Program-made: the position numbers and the translations under genes
Shown here: one piece after another, positions 14,692 through 22,462 of the stretch
Layout: every line of letters begins with the position of its first letter
Position numbering within the stretch: the stretch's first letter is position 1
Source: Defluviitaleaceae bacterium
GTDB taxonomy: Bacteria > Bacillota > Clostridia > Lachnospirales > WQUN01
Reading direction: 5' to 3'
DNA length: 32,307 bases
NCBI GenBank assembly: GCA_009781765.1
Contig: WQVC01000026.1
Coordinates: forward strand, 1 to 32,307
Notes under the pieces: generated by a model
Told to the model about the DNA's origin: nothing
The model's input: only the letters and a program-made list of their open reading frames with translations
Database searches by the model: none

Positions 14692-15303
14692 TCAAGCGGA
14701 AATTTTGCCCAACTCCTCAATAAGCAGTGCGTCTTTTATGCGTATATATGTACCTTTCATGCCGAGCGAGCGCGTTTCAATTAAATTCGCGCCTTCGAGC
14801 TTGCGCAACGCGCTTGTTACAACCGAACGCGCAAAGCCCAATTTATCGGCAATTTTCCCCGCAACAAGAAGACCCTCGCCGCCGTCAAGTGTTTTCATTA
14901 CATGTGTCGCCGCTTCAAGCTCCGAAAACGACAACGAATTTATTATCGCTCGCACTGCTTTTGCGCGGCGTTTTTTATCGGCAGAAAATTTTTCGTCACG
15001 ATTATTTTGTATAACCGTGCAAACGCAAGCCGCAATTTTTACAGCGAGTTCCTTTTCTTTCTCGGGGGAAACGAAAATCCCCCCCAAACCGTTGCTTTCA
15101 CCGGAAACCGCATTCGCGGTTTCCGTATCAGTTTTTTTGAAGAGGGGGTTTGGGGGAGAAACTTTTTTTGCAAAAAAAGTTTCTCCCCCAAAGTCTTCAT
15201 TAAATCCTGTATGTACGCGCAACAAATCGCGGACGGCTTCGAGATTGTCCGGGTCTTGTTGCAGGAGTTGGCAGAGGTGGTTGATGAATAATTCGAGGTT
15301 CAT
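14692..15303 (-). CDS. CodY-like transcription regulator, shortened, with repeat-derived linker
   Basis: The C-terminal ~80 residues are clearly the CodY winged helix-turn-helix: SLSFSELEAATHVMKTLDGG, EGLLVAGKIADKLG, RSVVTSALRKLEGANLIETR, SLGMKGTYI. CodY is normally ~260 residues with a GAF domain that senses branched-chain amino acids. This protein has 203 and only the exit helix of such a domain (ELAVKIAACVCTVI). The first ~38 residues are a helical stretch I do not recognise. Residues ~39-80 are encoded by two palindromes (15102-15125, 15149-15192) read in frame. A ribosome site GGAAGGG precedes the ATG. The position after dprA-topA, as for codY in many Firmicutes, supports a degenerate codY orthologue. 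Ligand sensing is probably lost; DNA binding may remain. Confidence 0.75.
   Translation of the reverse strand: MNLELFINHLCQLLQQDPDNLEAVRDLLRVHTGFNEDFGGETFFAKKVSPPNPLFKKTDTETANAVSGESNGLGGIFVSPEKEKELAVKIAACVCTVIQNNRDEKFSADKKRRAKAVRAIINSLSFSELEAATHVMKTLDGGEGLLVAGKIADKLGFARSVVTSALRKLEGANLIETRSLGMKGTYIRIKDALLIEELGKISA
15102..15192. repeat. Two palindromes inside the codY-like gene
   Basis: The first is a 10-bp stem CGGAAACCGC/GCGGTTTCCG with loop ATTC (15102-15125). The second, 15149-15192, is a perfect 44-bp palindrome with no loop; its half reads TTTGGGGGAGAAACTTTTTT plus TG. The GAGAAACTTTT/AAAAGTTTC core matches the arms of beta elements, and the GAAT loop, as read on the minus strand, matches the centre of beta copy B. 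The insertion keeps the reading frame open. Confidence 0.8.
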
Positions 15304-15322
15304 GCTTGTGTCCCTTCCGATA

Positions 15323-17416
15323 CTAATCCTCTTCTTTCTCGGGGGCGGGGGTTGCGTATTTGCAGGCAGAACAGGCGATTACGCGCTTGCGGCGTCCCTT
15401 TTCGACAAGATACGCGCCGCAATCGGGGCAGGGGTTGCCGGTGGGAATATTCCACGAAATGAACTCGCAGTCGGGATATTTGTCGCAACCGTAATAGACG
15501 CGACCTTTTTTCGATTTTTTTATCACGACCTGACCGTCGCATAAAGGGCAGCCGACGCCGGCTTCTTCAAGGATGGGCTTGGCGTTGCGGCAATCGGGAA
15601 ATCCGGGGCAGGCGAGAAATTTTCCGAAACGCCCGAACTTGATTACCATATTTTTGCCGCATTGTTCGCAAAGAATTTCGGTAACTTCGTCTTTGATTTC
15701 GATGTCGCCGATTTTTTCTTCGGCAACGGCGATTTGTTCGGCAAATTGCGGGTAAAAATCGCGAACGATACTTTTCCATTCCGTTTCGCCGAACTCAACT
15801 TTATCGAGGTCGCTTTCCATGCGCGCGGTAAATTCGGCGTCAACAACGTCGCCGAAATGTTCGTTCATTATTTCATTTATGATGTCGCCGAGTTCGGTGG
15901 GGTAGAGGACGCGGGCTTCTTTTGTTACGTAGCCGCGATTTTGCAAGGTGGTGATTGTTTGGGCAAATGTACCGGGGCGACCGATTCCGAGGTCTTCCAT
16001 TGTACGCACCATTGTGCCTTCGGAAAAGCGCGGTGGCGGTTGGGTGAAATGTTGCGCCGGAAGATATTCTTTGGGGTTGAGCTTTTCGCTTTCTTTGAGT
16101 GCCGGGATTGATACGTCTTTTTCGGAGTCTTCGTTTTTGCTGTAAACGGCCAAGTAGCCGTCGAATTTTAACACCGAGCCGCTTGCGCGAAGAATTGTCG
16201 ACGTATCGTTGCCGGCGGCTTCGATTTTTACCGACAGAGTGTCGTATTCTGCCGCCGTCATTTGGCTGCCGATAAACCGCTCCCAGATGAGCTTGTACAA
16301 CTTGTATTGTTCGCCGGAGAGAGATTTTTTGATTGTGTCGGGGGCGCGTTCCGCACTTGTGGGGCGAATTGCTTCGTGAGCATCCTGTGTGCGGCCTTTG
16401 GACTTGTATTGAGGGCGTTCTTCAGGCAGATATTTGTCGCCGAAGGCAGATTTGATATGCGCAACGGAGTCTTCGTAGGCTTCGTCGGAAATGCGCGGCG
16501 AATCGGTACGGATATAGGAAACAAGCCCGACCGTGCCTTCGCCGGCAATGTCGATGCCTTCGTAAAGCTGCTGTGCGACGCGCATTGTGCGCGAGGTTGC
16601 GTAGCCGAAAAGTTTTCCGGCTTCTTGTTGGAGCGTACTTGTTGTAAACGGCGCGGGCGGCTTTTTGCGTCGCGAACCTTGTTTGATTTCTTTGACGGAA
16701 AATGCGGATTTTTTCAACTTTTCAACAAGGGCGGTTACTTGCTCTTCGGTTTTAAGCTCGACTTTGTCGTTGTCGCCGGCGTTGTATCGGGCGGTTAATT
16801 TCGCGCCTTTTTGTGTGGTTAAAATAAGTTCGAGTGACCAGTATTCTTCCGGGATGAATTGCTCGATTTCTTCTTCGCGGTCGCAAATGAGCTTCAAAAC
16901 AACGGATTGCACACGACCTGCGCTTGTACCCTTTTTCACTTTGCGCCACAAAAGCGGGCTTATTCGATAGCCGACGATTCTGTCCAAAACGCGGCGCGCC
17001 TGTTGGGCGTTTACCAAGTCTATGTCGATTTGACGCGCTTCTTTAAGGGCTTTTTTTACGGCGGTCTTTGTGATTTCGTTGAACGTAATGCGTTCTGTGT
17101 TTTTTTCGTCCAGTTTGAGCGCGTGCATGAGATGCCAACTTATTGCCTCGCCTTCGCGGTCGGGGTCGGTTGCGAGGTACACTTTTTTTGCGGTTTTGGC
17201 TTGCTTGCGCAGCGTCGCCAAAATATCGCCCTTGCCCCTTATCGTGATATATTTTGGCTCGTAATCGGAATCGACGTCCACGCCGAATTGACTTTTGGGC
17301 AAATCGCGCACATGCCCGACACATGCCTCAATTTTGTACGAGCTTCCCAGAATTTTACGGAGAGTTTTCGCCTTGGACGGCGACTCGAGGATAACAAGAT
17401 TTTTCAATTCAGTCAC
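15323..17416 (-). CDS. topA: DNA topoisomerase I (type IA)
   Basis: Relaxes negative supercoils by transient single-strand breakage. The 697 residues start with the TOPRIM motif LVILESPSKAKTL, with the acidic DxD in YLATDPDREGEAISWHL. The catalytic Tyr is in GLVSYIRTDSPRIS (about residue 305). Three C-terminal zinc-ribbon units follow: CEQCGKNMVIKFGRFGKFLAC, CPLCDG...YGC and CPDCGAYLVEKGRRKRVIAC. The gene starts 3 bp after the dprA stop and ends 19 bp before the codY-like gene, a typical tightly packed operon. Confidence 0.97.
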   Translation of the reverse strand: MTELKNLVILESPSKAKTLRKILGSSYKIEACVGHVRDLPKSQFGVDVDSDYEPKYITIRGKGDILATLRKQAKTAKKVYLATDPDREGEAISWHLMHALKLDEKNTERITFNEITKTAVKKALKEARQIDIDLVNAQQARRVLDRIVGYRISPLLWRKVKKGTSAGRVQSVVLKLICDREEEIEQFIPEEYWSLELILTTQKGAKLTARYNAGDNDKVELKTEEQVTALVEKLKKSAFSVKEIKQGSRRKKPPAPFTTSTLQQEAGKLFGYATSRTMRVAQQLYEGIDIAGEGTVGLVSYIRTDSPRISDEAYEDSVAHIKSAFGDKYLPEERPQYKSKGRTQDAHEAIRPTSAERAPDTIKKSLSGEQYKLYKLIWERFIGSQMTAAEYDTLSVKIEAAGNDTSTILRASGSVLKFDGYLAVYSKNEDSEKDVSIPALKESEKLNPKEYLPAQHFTQPPPRFSEGTMVRTMEDLGIGRPGTFAQTITTLQNRGYVTKEARVLYPTELGDIINEIMNEHFGDVVDAEFTARMESDLDKVEFGETEWKSIVRDFYPQFAEQIAVAEEKIGDIEIKDEVTEILCEQCGKNMVIKFGRFGKFLACPGFPDCRNAKPILEEAGVGCPLCDGQVVIKKSKKGRVYYGCDKYPDCEFISWNIPTGNPCPDCGAYLVEKGRRKRVIACSACKYATPAPEKEED

Positions 17417-17419
17417 ACC

Positions 17420-18520
17420 CTACGTCTTTATATATCGTGAGCCGGGCATTTTTCGTACCAGCCCTTTAATCTCCAACCGGGCAAGCAAAAGCATCATTGT
17501 GCCGGGGCTGAAATCCATTGCTTCCATGAGCGTTTCCACACTTACAGGGTCAAAACTCAACGTATCATACACTTGCTTTTCGTCCGGCGCAAGAGCGATT
17601 TTCTTTTCGTGCGATTTGTCCCCCGAATTGCTTGATTTTTTCGGGGGCGAAATTTTCAGGGCAAACATGATGTCGGTGTGGTCGGAAACGGGGATTGCGC
17701 CGTCGCGAATTAAATCGTTTGTGCCTTCGCTCAGTCGGCTCGAAATATTGCCGGGAACGGCAAAAACCTCGCGTCCCTGCTCGGTCGCCTGATTTACGGT
17801 AATCAATGTGCCGGATTTTTTTCCGGCTTCGGTAACAAGAACCCCTCGCGACAACCCGCTGATTATGCGGTTTCGCGCAGGAAAAAAATATGCCTGCGGT
17901 TTTGTGCCGGGAGGATATTCGGAAATTACGCATCCGTTTGCGGCAATTTGGTCGCGAAGTTCGAGATTTTCGGCAGGATAACATACGTCAACGCCGCATC
18001 CGAGTACGGCGATTGTTTTTCCGCCGCCCGAAATCGCGCCGCGATGCGCCATAGAATCCACGCCTCGCGCCATTCCGCTTACAATTACAATGCCGGCTTC
18101 GGCAAGCGGTTTTGCAAACACACGCGCCGCCATAAGCCCGTATTCCGAGCATTTTCGCGAACCGATTACCGCCACCATGGGAGTATCGTCCGGCGGAAGT
18201 GTTCCCATACAAAAAATTCCGACGGGCGGGTCGGGAATTTCGCGCAGTTCCGACGGAAACCGCTCATTTTCACGCGAGAAGTACGCAATTCCGCGCTTTT
18301 CGAGTTCGCCCAACAAATTTTCTATGTACTCAAGACTTCTGCGCTCGTTCAACATTTTCGCAGCTTGAGGCGTAAGCCGCGAAGCGCGTTCAAATTCCGA
18401 GGGATTTGCGAAAAAAGCATTTCGCGCCGTGCCGAAGGTGTCCAAAATAAAATTCAGCTTGCGCGAGTCGATATGTCCCGCAAGCGACGATAACCACAGC
18501 ATGTAGATGTCGTTGTGCAT
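17420..18520 (-). CDS. dprA: DNA-processing protein DprA
   Basis: Single-strand DNA-binding protein that loads RecA during natural transformation. The 366 residues have an N-terminal helical SAM-like domain (~1-75). The Rossmann-like core has AVIGSRKCSEYG, IVSGMARGVDSMAHRGAI and AVLGCGVDVCYP, then FPARNRIISGLSRGVLVTEA and GTLITVNQATEQGREVFAVP. A C-terminal winged-helix (~295-366) ends the protein. GGAG lies 7 nt before the ATG. First gene of dprA-topA-codY-like, reading away from the beta C and delta 2 elements. Presence of dprA alone does not show competence. Confidence 0.96.
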   Translation of the reverse strand: MHNDIYMLWLSSLAGHIDSRKLNFILDTFGTARNAFFANPSEFERASRLTPQAAKMLNERRSLEYIENLLGELEKRGIAYFSRENERFPSELREIPDPPVGIFCMGTLPPDDTPMVAVIGSRKCSEYGLMAARVFAKPLAEAGIVIVSGMARGVDSMAHRGAISGGGKTIAVLGCGVDVCYPAENLELRDQIAANGCVISEYPPGTKPQAYFFPARNRIISGLSRGVLVTEAGKKSGTLITVNQATEQGREVFAVPGNISSRLSEGTNDLIRDGAIPVSDHTDIMFALKISPPKKSSNSGDKSHEKKIALAPDEKQVYDTLSFDPVSVETLMEAMDFSPGTMMLLLARLEIKGLVRKMPGSRYIKT

Positions 18521-18550
18521 TTAGCATCTCCTTGATGTGAAAATTTTTTT

Positions 18551-18630
18551 CCGGGACTCCGTCCCCGAACCCCTGCAAACTTAAAAGTTTGACAAAAACT
18601 TTATAAAAATCGCGCATACGCGCGATTTTA
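18551..18630. repeat. Beta element, copy C (left half plus centre)
   Basis: GGGACTCCGTCCC then AACCCCTGCAAACTTAAAAGTTTG and the central palindrome AAAATCGCGC-ATAC-GCGCGATTTT. The right arm is missing; the delta 2 hairpin begins about 10 bp further on. Confidence 0.8.
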
Positions 18631-18640
18631 AAAATTTTTT

Positions 18641-18678
18641 AAAACCTATCGGCAGCTGACCGGTTACCAATAGGTTTT
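18641..18678. repeat. Delta hairpin, copy 2
   Basis: AAAACCTATCGGC (18641-18653) and ACCAATAGGTTTT (18666-18678) pair with two mismatches around AGCTGACCGGTT. About 28 of 33 positions match copy 1 at 5014-5048. It stands between dprA (-) and the vWA/PP2C/min operon (+), the same divergent setting as copy 1. I see no confident -35/-10 pair in the ~110 bp that follow. Confidence 0.7.
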
Positions 18679-18788
18679 AACGTTCATAATTTTACCGGAT
18701 GTATAAACAAAATCTTTCATTTGTGTTACATTTATGATACGCTACAAAAAAACGGACGTCAACGACGTCAACAAGAGGAGAATGGTCT

Positions 18789-19010
18789 GTGGCAAGCGAG
18801 CGTGAGATGAAAAAACAACAGGAAGAAATGTTGTTTGACAACATTCTTTCGCGTGAATTTTTGGCACATGATAAGCCGAAAGATTTGGCTTTACATTTGG
18901 AGATGTCGGCGTTTCGGTTACAAAGCGGGATGACTGCGGAGGAAATTGACGCGGTAACAACTCGCGCAAAAGAAGCCTATAAAAGAACACTCTCGAAAGG
19001 AGCTTATTAA
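18789..19010 (+). CDS. Small helical protein of unknown function
   Basis: 73 residues, unrecognised, charged and predicted almost wholly helical. Landmarks are EREMKKQQEEMLFDNILSRE and MTAEEIDAVTTRAKEAYKRT. GTG start at 18789, preceded by AAGAGGAGAA. The stop is immediately followed by the ATG of the vWA gene, so it is translationally linked to it. As first gene of the operon it may be an adaptor or regulator of the vWA/PP2C pair; that is inference. Confidence 0.7.
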   Translation: MASEREMKKQQEEMLFDNILSREFLAHDKPKDLALHLEMSAFRLQSGMTAEEIDAVTTRAKEAYKRTLSKGAY

Positions 19011-19694
19011 ATGAACGAACGAAACCTGCCCGGCGGTGAAATGTCCTCACGTATTTTGGACTTTTTTTGGATAGCGGACTGCTCGGGTTCGATGAACGGC
19101 GAGAAAATTCAAACACTTAACTACGCAATTCGGCAAACAATTCCCGACATGCGCAAAGAGGCCGACGCAAACCCCAATGCGTCAATCATGGTGCGTGCGG
19201 TGAAATTTTCCGACGGTGCGGCATGGCACGCGCCCACGGCAACCGCGATAGAGGATTTCAACTGGACGGATTTAACCGCCGGCGGTGTAACTTCGATGGG
19301 TGCGGCGTTGGAGCTTGTTGCGGGCGAATTGAAGCAATTCCCCACCGACACAAAGCGGCTTCCGCCGGTTTTGGTGCTTCTTACCGACGGCCAGCCCACC
19401 GACGACTTCCGCAAAGGGCTTGACGAGCTTTTGGCAACGCCGTGGGGTAAAAAGGCGGTGCGCATAGCAATCGCAATCGGAAAAGATGTTGACCTCGCCG
19501 TTCTGGAGCAGTTTTCCGGCAATGCCGAACTTGTTCTTGAAGCGAAAAATCCGCAACTGTTGGTCAAGTTCATCAAATGGGCATCAACCGTTGTGAAAAA
19601 TGTTTCCGCGCCTTCCGTAGGAGATTCCGGTTCCGGCGTAATCGACGTAAATACAATTCCGGTCGCATTGGATGACGATGACGAAATCTGGTAG
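19011..19694 (+). CDS. TerY-like von Willebrand factor A domain protein
   Basis: A cytosolic vWA protein of 227 residues related to TerY. The metal-ion-dependent adhesion site is complete: D23-x-S25-x-S27 in ADCSGSMNG, T94 in AGGVTSMGAAL and D126 in LLTDGQPTDD. The last residues are acidic (ALDDDDEIW). In published genome-context work, TerY-type vWA proteins form a triad with a PP2C phosphatase and a protein kinase (TerY-P), linked to stress signalling. Here the phosphatase follows but no kinase is seen. AAAGGAG, inside the end of the preceding gene, serves as ribosome site. The PP2C reading frame overlaps its 3' end. Confidence 0.85.
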   Translation: MNERNLPGGEMSSRILDFFWIADCSGSMNGEKIQTLNYAIRQTIPDMRKEADANPNASIMVRAVKFSDGAAWHAPTATAIEDFNWTDLTAGGVTSMGAALELVAGELKQFPTDTKRLPPVLVLLTDGQPTDDFRKGLDELLATPWGKKAVRIAIAIGKDVDLAVLEQFSGNAELVLEAKNPQLLVKFIKWASTVVKNVSAPSVGDSGSGVIDVNTIPVALDDDDEIW

Positions 19695-20634
19695 GCCCGC
19701 CAAGCGGGCAGTAGACGCCGGGGACAAATCAAATGAGGCGACACATGCTCTCGAAGCCGTGGCAACTTCCGCGAGCGAGGACAAATCAAACGAAGCGGCG
19801 CATTCCCCCGAAGGGTCTGTTCGCGATGCTCACGGCATTGCCGGAAAAGTCTCCGCGAGCGGGAACACTAAGTCCGCGTGGCAAGCAATAGGCAGCATCG
19901 TAATCGGCGCGACGCATTTGCGTAACAACAAGCCCTGCCAAGATGCTTTGTTTTTGCGCACGGAAAAAGATTTCGCAATTGCCTGCGTTGCCGACGGTCA
20001 CGGCAGTTCATCGTGTCCGTACAGCGACGAAGGCGCGAAAGCAGCGGTACGTGTTGCCGACGCGGTGCTGGAAGAAATGCTTCCGAATTTGCACGACCAC
20101 AAAGACATTCTTCTGCCGAAAACAATCGAAATCGCGTGGAAAGATGAAATTCGGCGACTTCACGCGGAAGCCGGTCGCGAGCCTCCCCCCGACGGTCGGG
20201 CGTTTCCGTATATCCTGTACGGCACGACGCTTTTGGCGGCTGTTGCGGCGAGGGATTTTATTTTCGCGCTGCAAATCGGCGACGGAAATATGCTGATGGT
20301 TGATAAGCGCGGAGTTCGGCCGGTTCTTGCAGTGGCGGAAAATGTGGGCGAGGATACGGAATCGCTGTGCCTTGACGACGCATGGCGGTTTGTTCGTACG
20401 CAAATCATACCGCGAAGCGTTCGTTCACCCGCGATGTTTTTGCTCACCACCGACGGTTATTCGAACAGCTTTGCGGATTCGGCAGGGTTTTTTAAGGCGG
20501 GAACGGATTTTTTCAACATATGGCGCGAGGACGGCCTTGACGTGATTGCGGAAAATTTGCAGGATTGGCTTCGCAAATCTTCCGACAAGGGCAGCGGCGA
20601 TGATATTGCAATGGGAGTGATGACATGGCAGTAA
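19672..20634 (+). CDS. PP2C-type Ser/Thr protein phosphatase
   Basis: Metal-dependent phosphatase of the PPM family, predicted cytosolic. Motifs: CQDALFL, the metal-binding VADGHGSSSC, YGTTLLAAVA, LQIGDGNML, FLLTTDGYSNSF and GSGDDIAMGVM. The domain proper starts about residue 65 (WQAIGSIVIGATHL). The first ~60 residues are low-complexity and encoded by two tandem alpha-repeat copies (GDKSNEATHALEA, then EDKSNEAAHSPEG, 19 codons apart). The start codon is uncertain: ATG 19672 overlaps the vWA gene by 23 bp and lacks a clear ribosome site; a GTG near 19759 is an alternative. Likely partner of the vWA protein. Its end overlaps minC by 10 bp. Confidence 0.88.
   Translation: MTMTKSGRPAKRAVDAGDKSNEATHALEAVATSASEDKSNEAAHSPEGSVRDAHGIAGKVSASGNTKSAWQAIGSIVIGATHLRNNKPCQDALFLRTEKDFAIACVADGHGSSSCPYSDEGAKAAVRVADAVLEEMLPNLHDHKDILLPKTIEIAWKDEIRRLHAEAGREPPPDGRAFPYILYGTTLLAAVAARDFIFALQIGDGNMLMVDKRGVRPVLAVAENVGEDTESLCLDDAWRFVRTQIIPRSVRSPAMFLLTTDGYSNSFADSAGFFKAGTDFFNIWREDGLDVIAENLQDWLRKSSDKGSGDDIAMGVMTWQ
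19695..19815 (+). repeat. Alpha repeats, in-frame tandem copies at the PP2C 5' end
   Basis: Directly after the vWA stop come the hairpin GCCCGC-CAA-GCGGGC (19695-19709), then GCCGGGGACAA and GGCGACACATGCTCTCGAAG (copy 1, to 19759). A diverged second copy (GAGGACAAATCAAA, GCGGCGCATTCCCCCGAAG) lies 57 bp further on. Copy 1 matches the copies at 827-892 and 23641-23697. Confidence 0.8.
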
Positions 20635-21326
20635 AACCGATTGTCACGATGAAAGGCCGCAAAGACGGCATAAGCATCATTCTTGACGCCAACGCCGATT
20701 TTGAGGACATCAAGGCAAGTTTGCGCAAAAAAGTATCGCAGGGAAAAAATTTTTTCGACGACGCCGGTGTGAAAGTTACGTTTAAAGGGCGAAACTTGGA
20801 TGAATACGGCGAGAAAGTTTTGGCTGATATAATTGCGGAAGCGTCCGACGCGCCGGTTCAAGCTGTTCAAACAGGGCAAGCATCTCAATCGGTTCAATCG
20901 AACGAAAAAACGGAGATTGCGTACGCGCCTCAATCTTTTGCCGGACTCAGTTTGGCGTCTGCAATTTTTGCGCCGCCGCCGGTTTCGCAAAATCGTCGCG
21001 AAATTCCCACAGCTTTTTACCGAACCGGCTTGCGTTCCGGGCAGCGTATCAAATATGAAGGTTCTGTTGTGATAATCGGCGACGCGAACCCCGGAAGCGA
21101 GATTATCGCCGACGGAAACGTCGTTGTGTTGGGCGCGTTAAAGGGCATGGCGCACGCGGGAGCATCCGGCGACTCCACTTGTTTTGTTGCCGCGCTTGCT
21201 CTCTCTCCGACCCAACTTCGCATTGCCGGAATAATTTCGTTTGTTCCTTCGGGCGCGAGAAAGGCGAAAGCCGCCCCCGCGTATGCATATGTAAAAGACG
21301 GGCAAGTTTTTATCGGGCCGCTGTAA
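20625..21326 (+). CDS. minC: Septum site-determining protein MinC
   Basis: Inhibitor of FtsZ ring formation away from mid-cell, activated by MinD. The 233 residues have an N-terminal FtsZ-interacting domain (VTMKGRKDGISIILDANADF). A variable linker (~80-125) leads to the beta-helical C-terminal domain with RSGQRIKYEGSVVIIGDANPG, NVVVLGALKGMAHAGASGD and LSPTQLRIAG, which binds MinD. Start ATG at 20625 overlaps the PP2C stop by 10 bp and follows GGGAGTGATG. This overlap couples its translation to the phosphatase, an unusual neighbour for minC. Confidence 0.95.
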   Translation: MAVKPIVTMKGRKDGISIILDANADFEDIKASLRKKVSQGKNFFDDAGVKVTFKGRNLDEYGEKVLADIIAEASDAPVQAVQTGQASQSVQSNEKTEIAYAPQSFAGLSLASAIFAPPPVSQNRREIPTAFYRTGLRSGQRIKYEGSVVIIGDANPGSEIIADGNVVVLGALKGMAHAGASGDSTCFVAALALSPTQLRIAGIISFVPSGARKAKAAPAYAYVKDGQVFIGPL

Positions 21327-21364
21327 AACGAAGTATAAAACACACATATAAAGGAGAGTTTTAA

Positions 21365-22159
21365 ATGGGCGAAGTTTATGTAATAACCTCGGGCAAGGGC
21401 GGCGTCGGAAAAACAACAACAACGGCAAACCTCGGTGCGGGGCTTGCGATGATGGAAAAAAATGTTGTGCTTGTTGATGCGGATATAGGGTTGCGTAATT
21501 TGGACGTCGTGATGGGTCTTGAAAATCGAATCGTATTCGATATGATTGATGTGATTGAAGGAAACTGTCGCCTGAAACAGGCGTTGATAAAAGATAAACG
21601 TTATCCGTCGTTGCACTTGTTGCCGGCGGCGCAAACGAAAGATAAAGATGCGGTTACTCCCGAACAAATGAAAAAATTGTGCGACGAGCTTCGCGAAGAA
21701 TTTGACTACGTGCTCATAGATTGCCCGGCAGGAATTGAGCAAGGCTTCAAAAATGCAATCGCCGGCGCGGATAAAGCAATCGTCGTAACAACGCCGGAAA
21801 TTTCCGCCGTTCGCGATGCCGACAGAATTATCGGGCTTTTGGAGGCGGCAGAGTTGCGAAACCCGATTTTAATTTTGAACCGAATCAGAATAAACATGGT
21901 CAAGCGCGGCGACATGATGGCACTCGAAGATGTAACGGAAGTTTTAGCAATTGACGTTCTGGGCGTTGTGCCGGATGACGAGAGTATCGTAATTTCCACA
22001 AACAAGGGAGAACCTTGCGTCGCAGATAAAAATTCATTTGCGGGGCAAGCGTTTCGGGATATTTGCCGCCGTATAAACGGCGAAATTGTGCCTCTTATGG
22101 ATTTAGACCCGGACAAGGGGCTGATGTCAAAAATCAAAAATATCTTTGTGCGTAAATAG
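21365..22159 (+). CDS. minD: Septum site-determining ATPase MinD
   Basis: ParA/MinD-family ATPase that binds the membrane as an ATP dimer and recruits MinC. The 264 residues begin with the deviant Walker A GKGGVGKTTTTANLG, then VLVDADIGLRNLDVVMGLENR. The Walker B-side DYVLIDCPAGIEQGF and the switch region TTPEISAVRDADRIIG follow. The C-terminus SKIKNIFVRK is the amphipathic membrane-targeting helix. AAAGGAG precedes the ATG; 38 bp separate it from minC and 11 bp from minE. Confidence 0.97.
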   Translation: MGEVYVITSGKGGVGKTTTTANLGAGLAMMEKNVVLVDADIGLRNLDVVMGLENRIVFDMIDVIEGNCRLKQALIKDKRYPSLHLLPAAQTKDKDAVTPEQMKKLCDELREEFDYVLIDCPAGIEQGFKNAIAGADKAIVVTTPEISAVRDADRIIGLLEAAELRNPILILNRIRINMVKRGDMMALEDVTEVLAIDVLGVVPDDESIVISTNKGEPCVADKNSFAGQAFRDICRRINGEIVPLMDLDPDKGLMSKIKNIFVRK

Positions 22160-22170
22160 GAGGAGATGCG

Positions 22171-22458
22171 ATGAGTGACTTTCTGAAAACATTTTTCGCG
22201 GGAAAACCGCACTCCGGTTCGGTTGCAAAAGACCGCTTAAAACTCGTTTTAATCCACGACCGCGCAAATTGCAGCACCGAGCTTTTAGAGCTGATGAAAA
22301 CCGATATTATGCAGGTAATCGCTAAATATATGGACATCGACGAAGGCTCTGCCGACATGGATATAAATATTTCGCAAACAACCGACGATAACAACAATCC
22401 GGTTCCGGTACTTTATGCAAACGTCCCGATTAAAAACTTGAGAAAACAGAGAAACTGA
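22171..22458 (+). CDS. minE: Cell division topological specificity factor MinE
   Basis: Stimulates MinD ATPase and drives Min pattern formation. The 95 residues show an N-terminal membrane-binding segment (MSDFLKTFF), the MinD-contact helix region AKDRLKLVLIHDRANCS, and the dimerisation domain (MQVIAKYMDID, MDINISQ, VPVLYANVPIK). AGGAGGAG stands 8 nt before the ATG. Having MinE means this organism probably uses the oscillating form of the Min system, not the DivIVA-only form. Confidence 0.95.
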   Translation: MSDFLKTFFAGKPHSGSVAKDRLKLVLIHDRANCSTELLELMKTDIMQVIAKYMDIDEGSADMDINISQTTDDNNNPVPVLYANVPIKNLRKQRN

Positions 22459-22462
22459 AATC

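Noticed and set aside
14705-15544. 279-codon open frame on the plus strand across the codY-like and topA genes
   Set aside because: It lies opposite two well-supported genes, has no ribosome binding site and no recognisable domain; the palindromes keep both strands open.
18689-18740. Sigma-A promoter for the vWA/PP2C/Min operon
   Set aside because: TATAAA and TATGAT are present, but neither has a credible -35 box at 16-18 bp, so no call was made.
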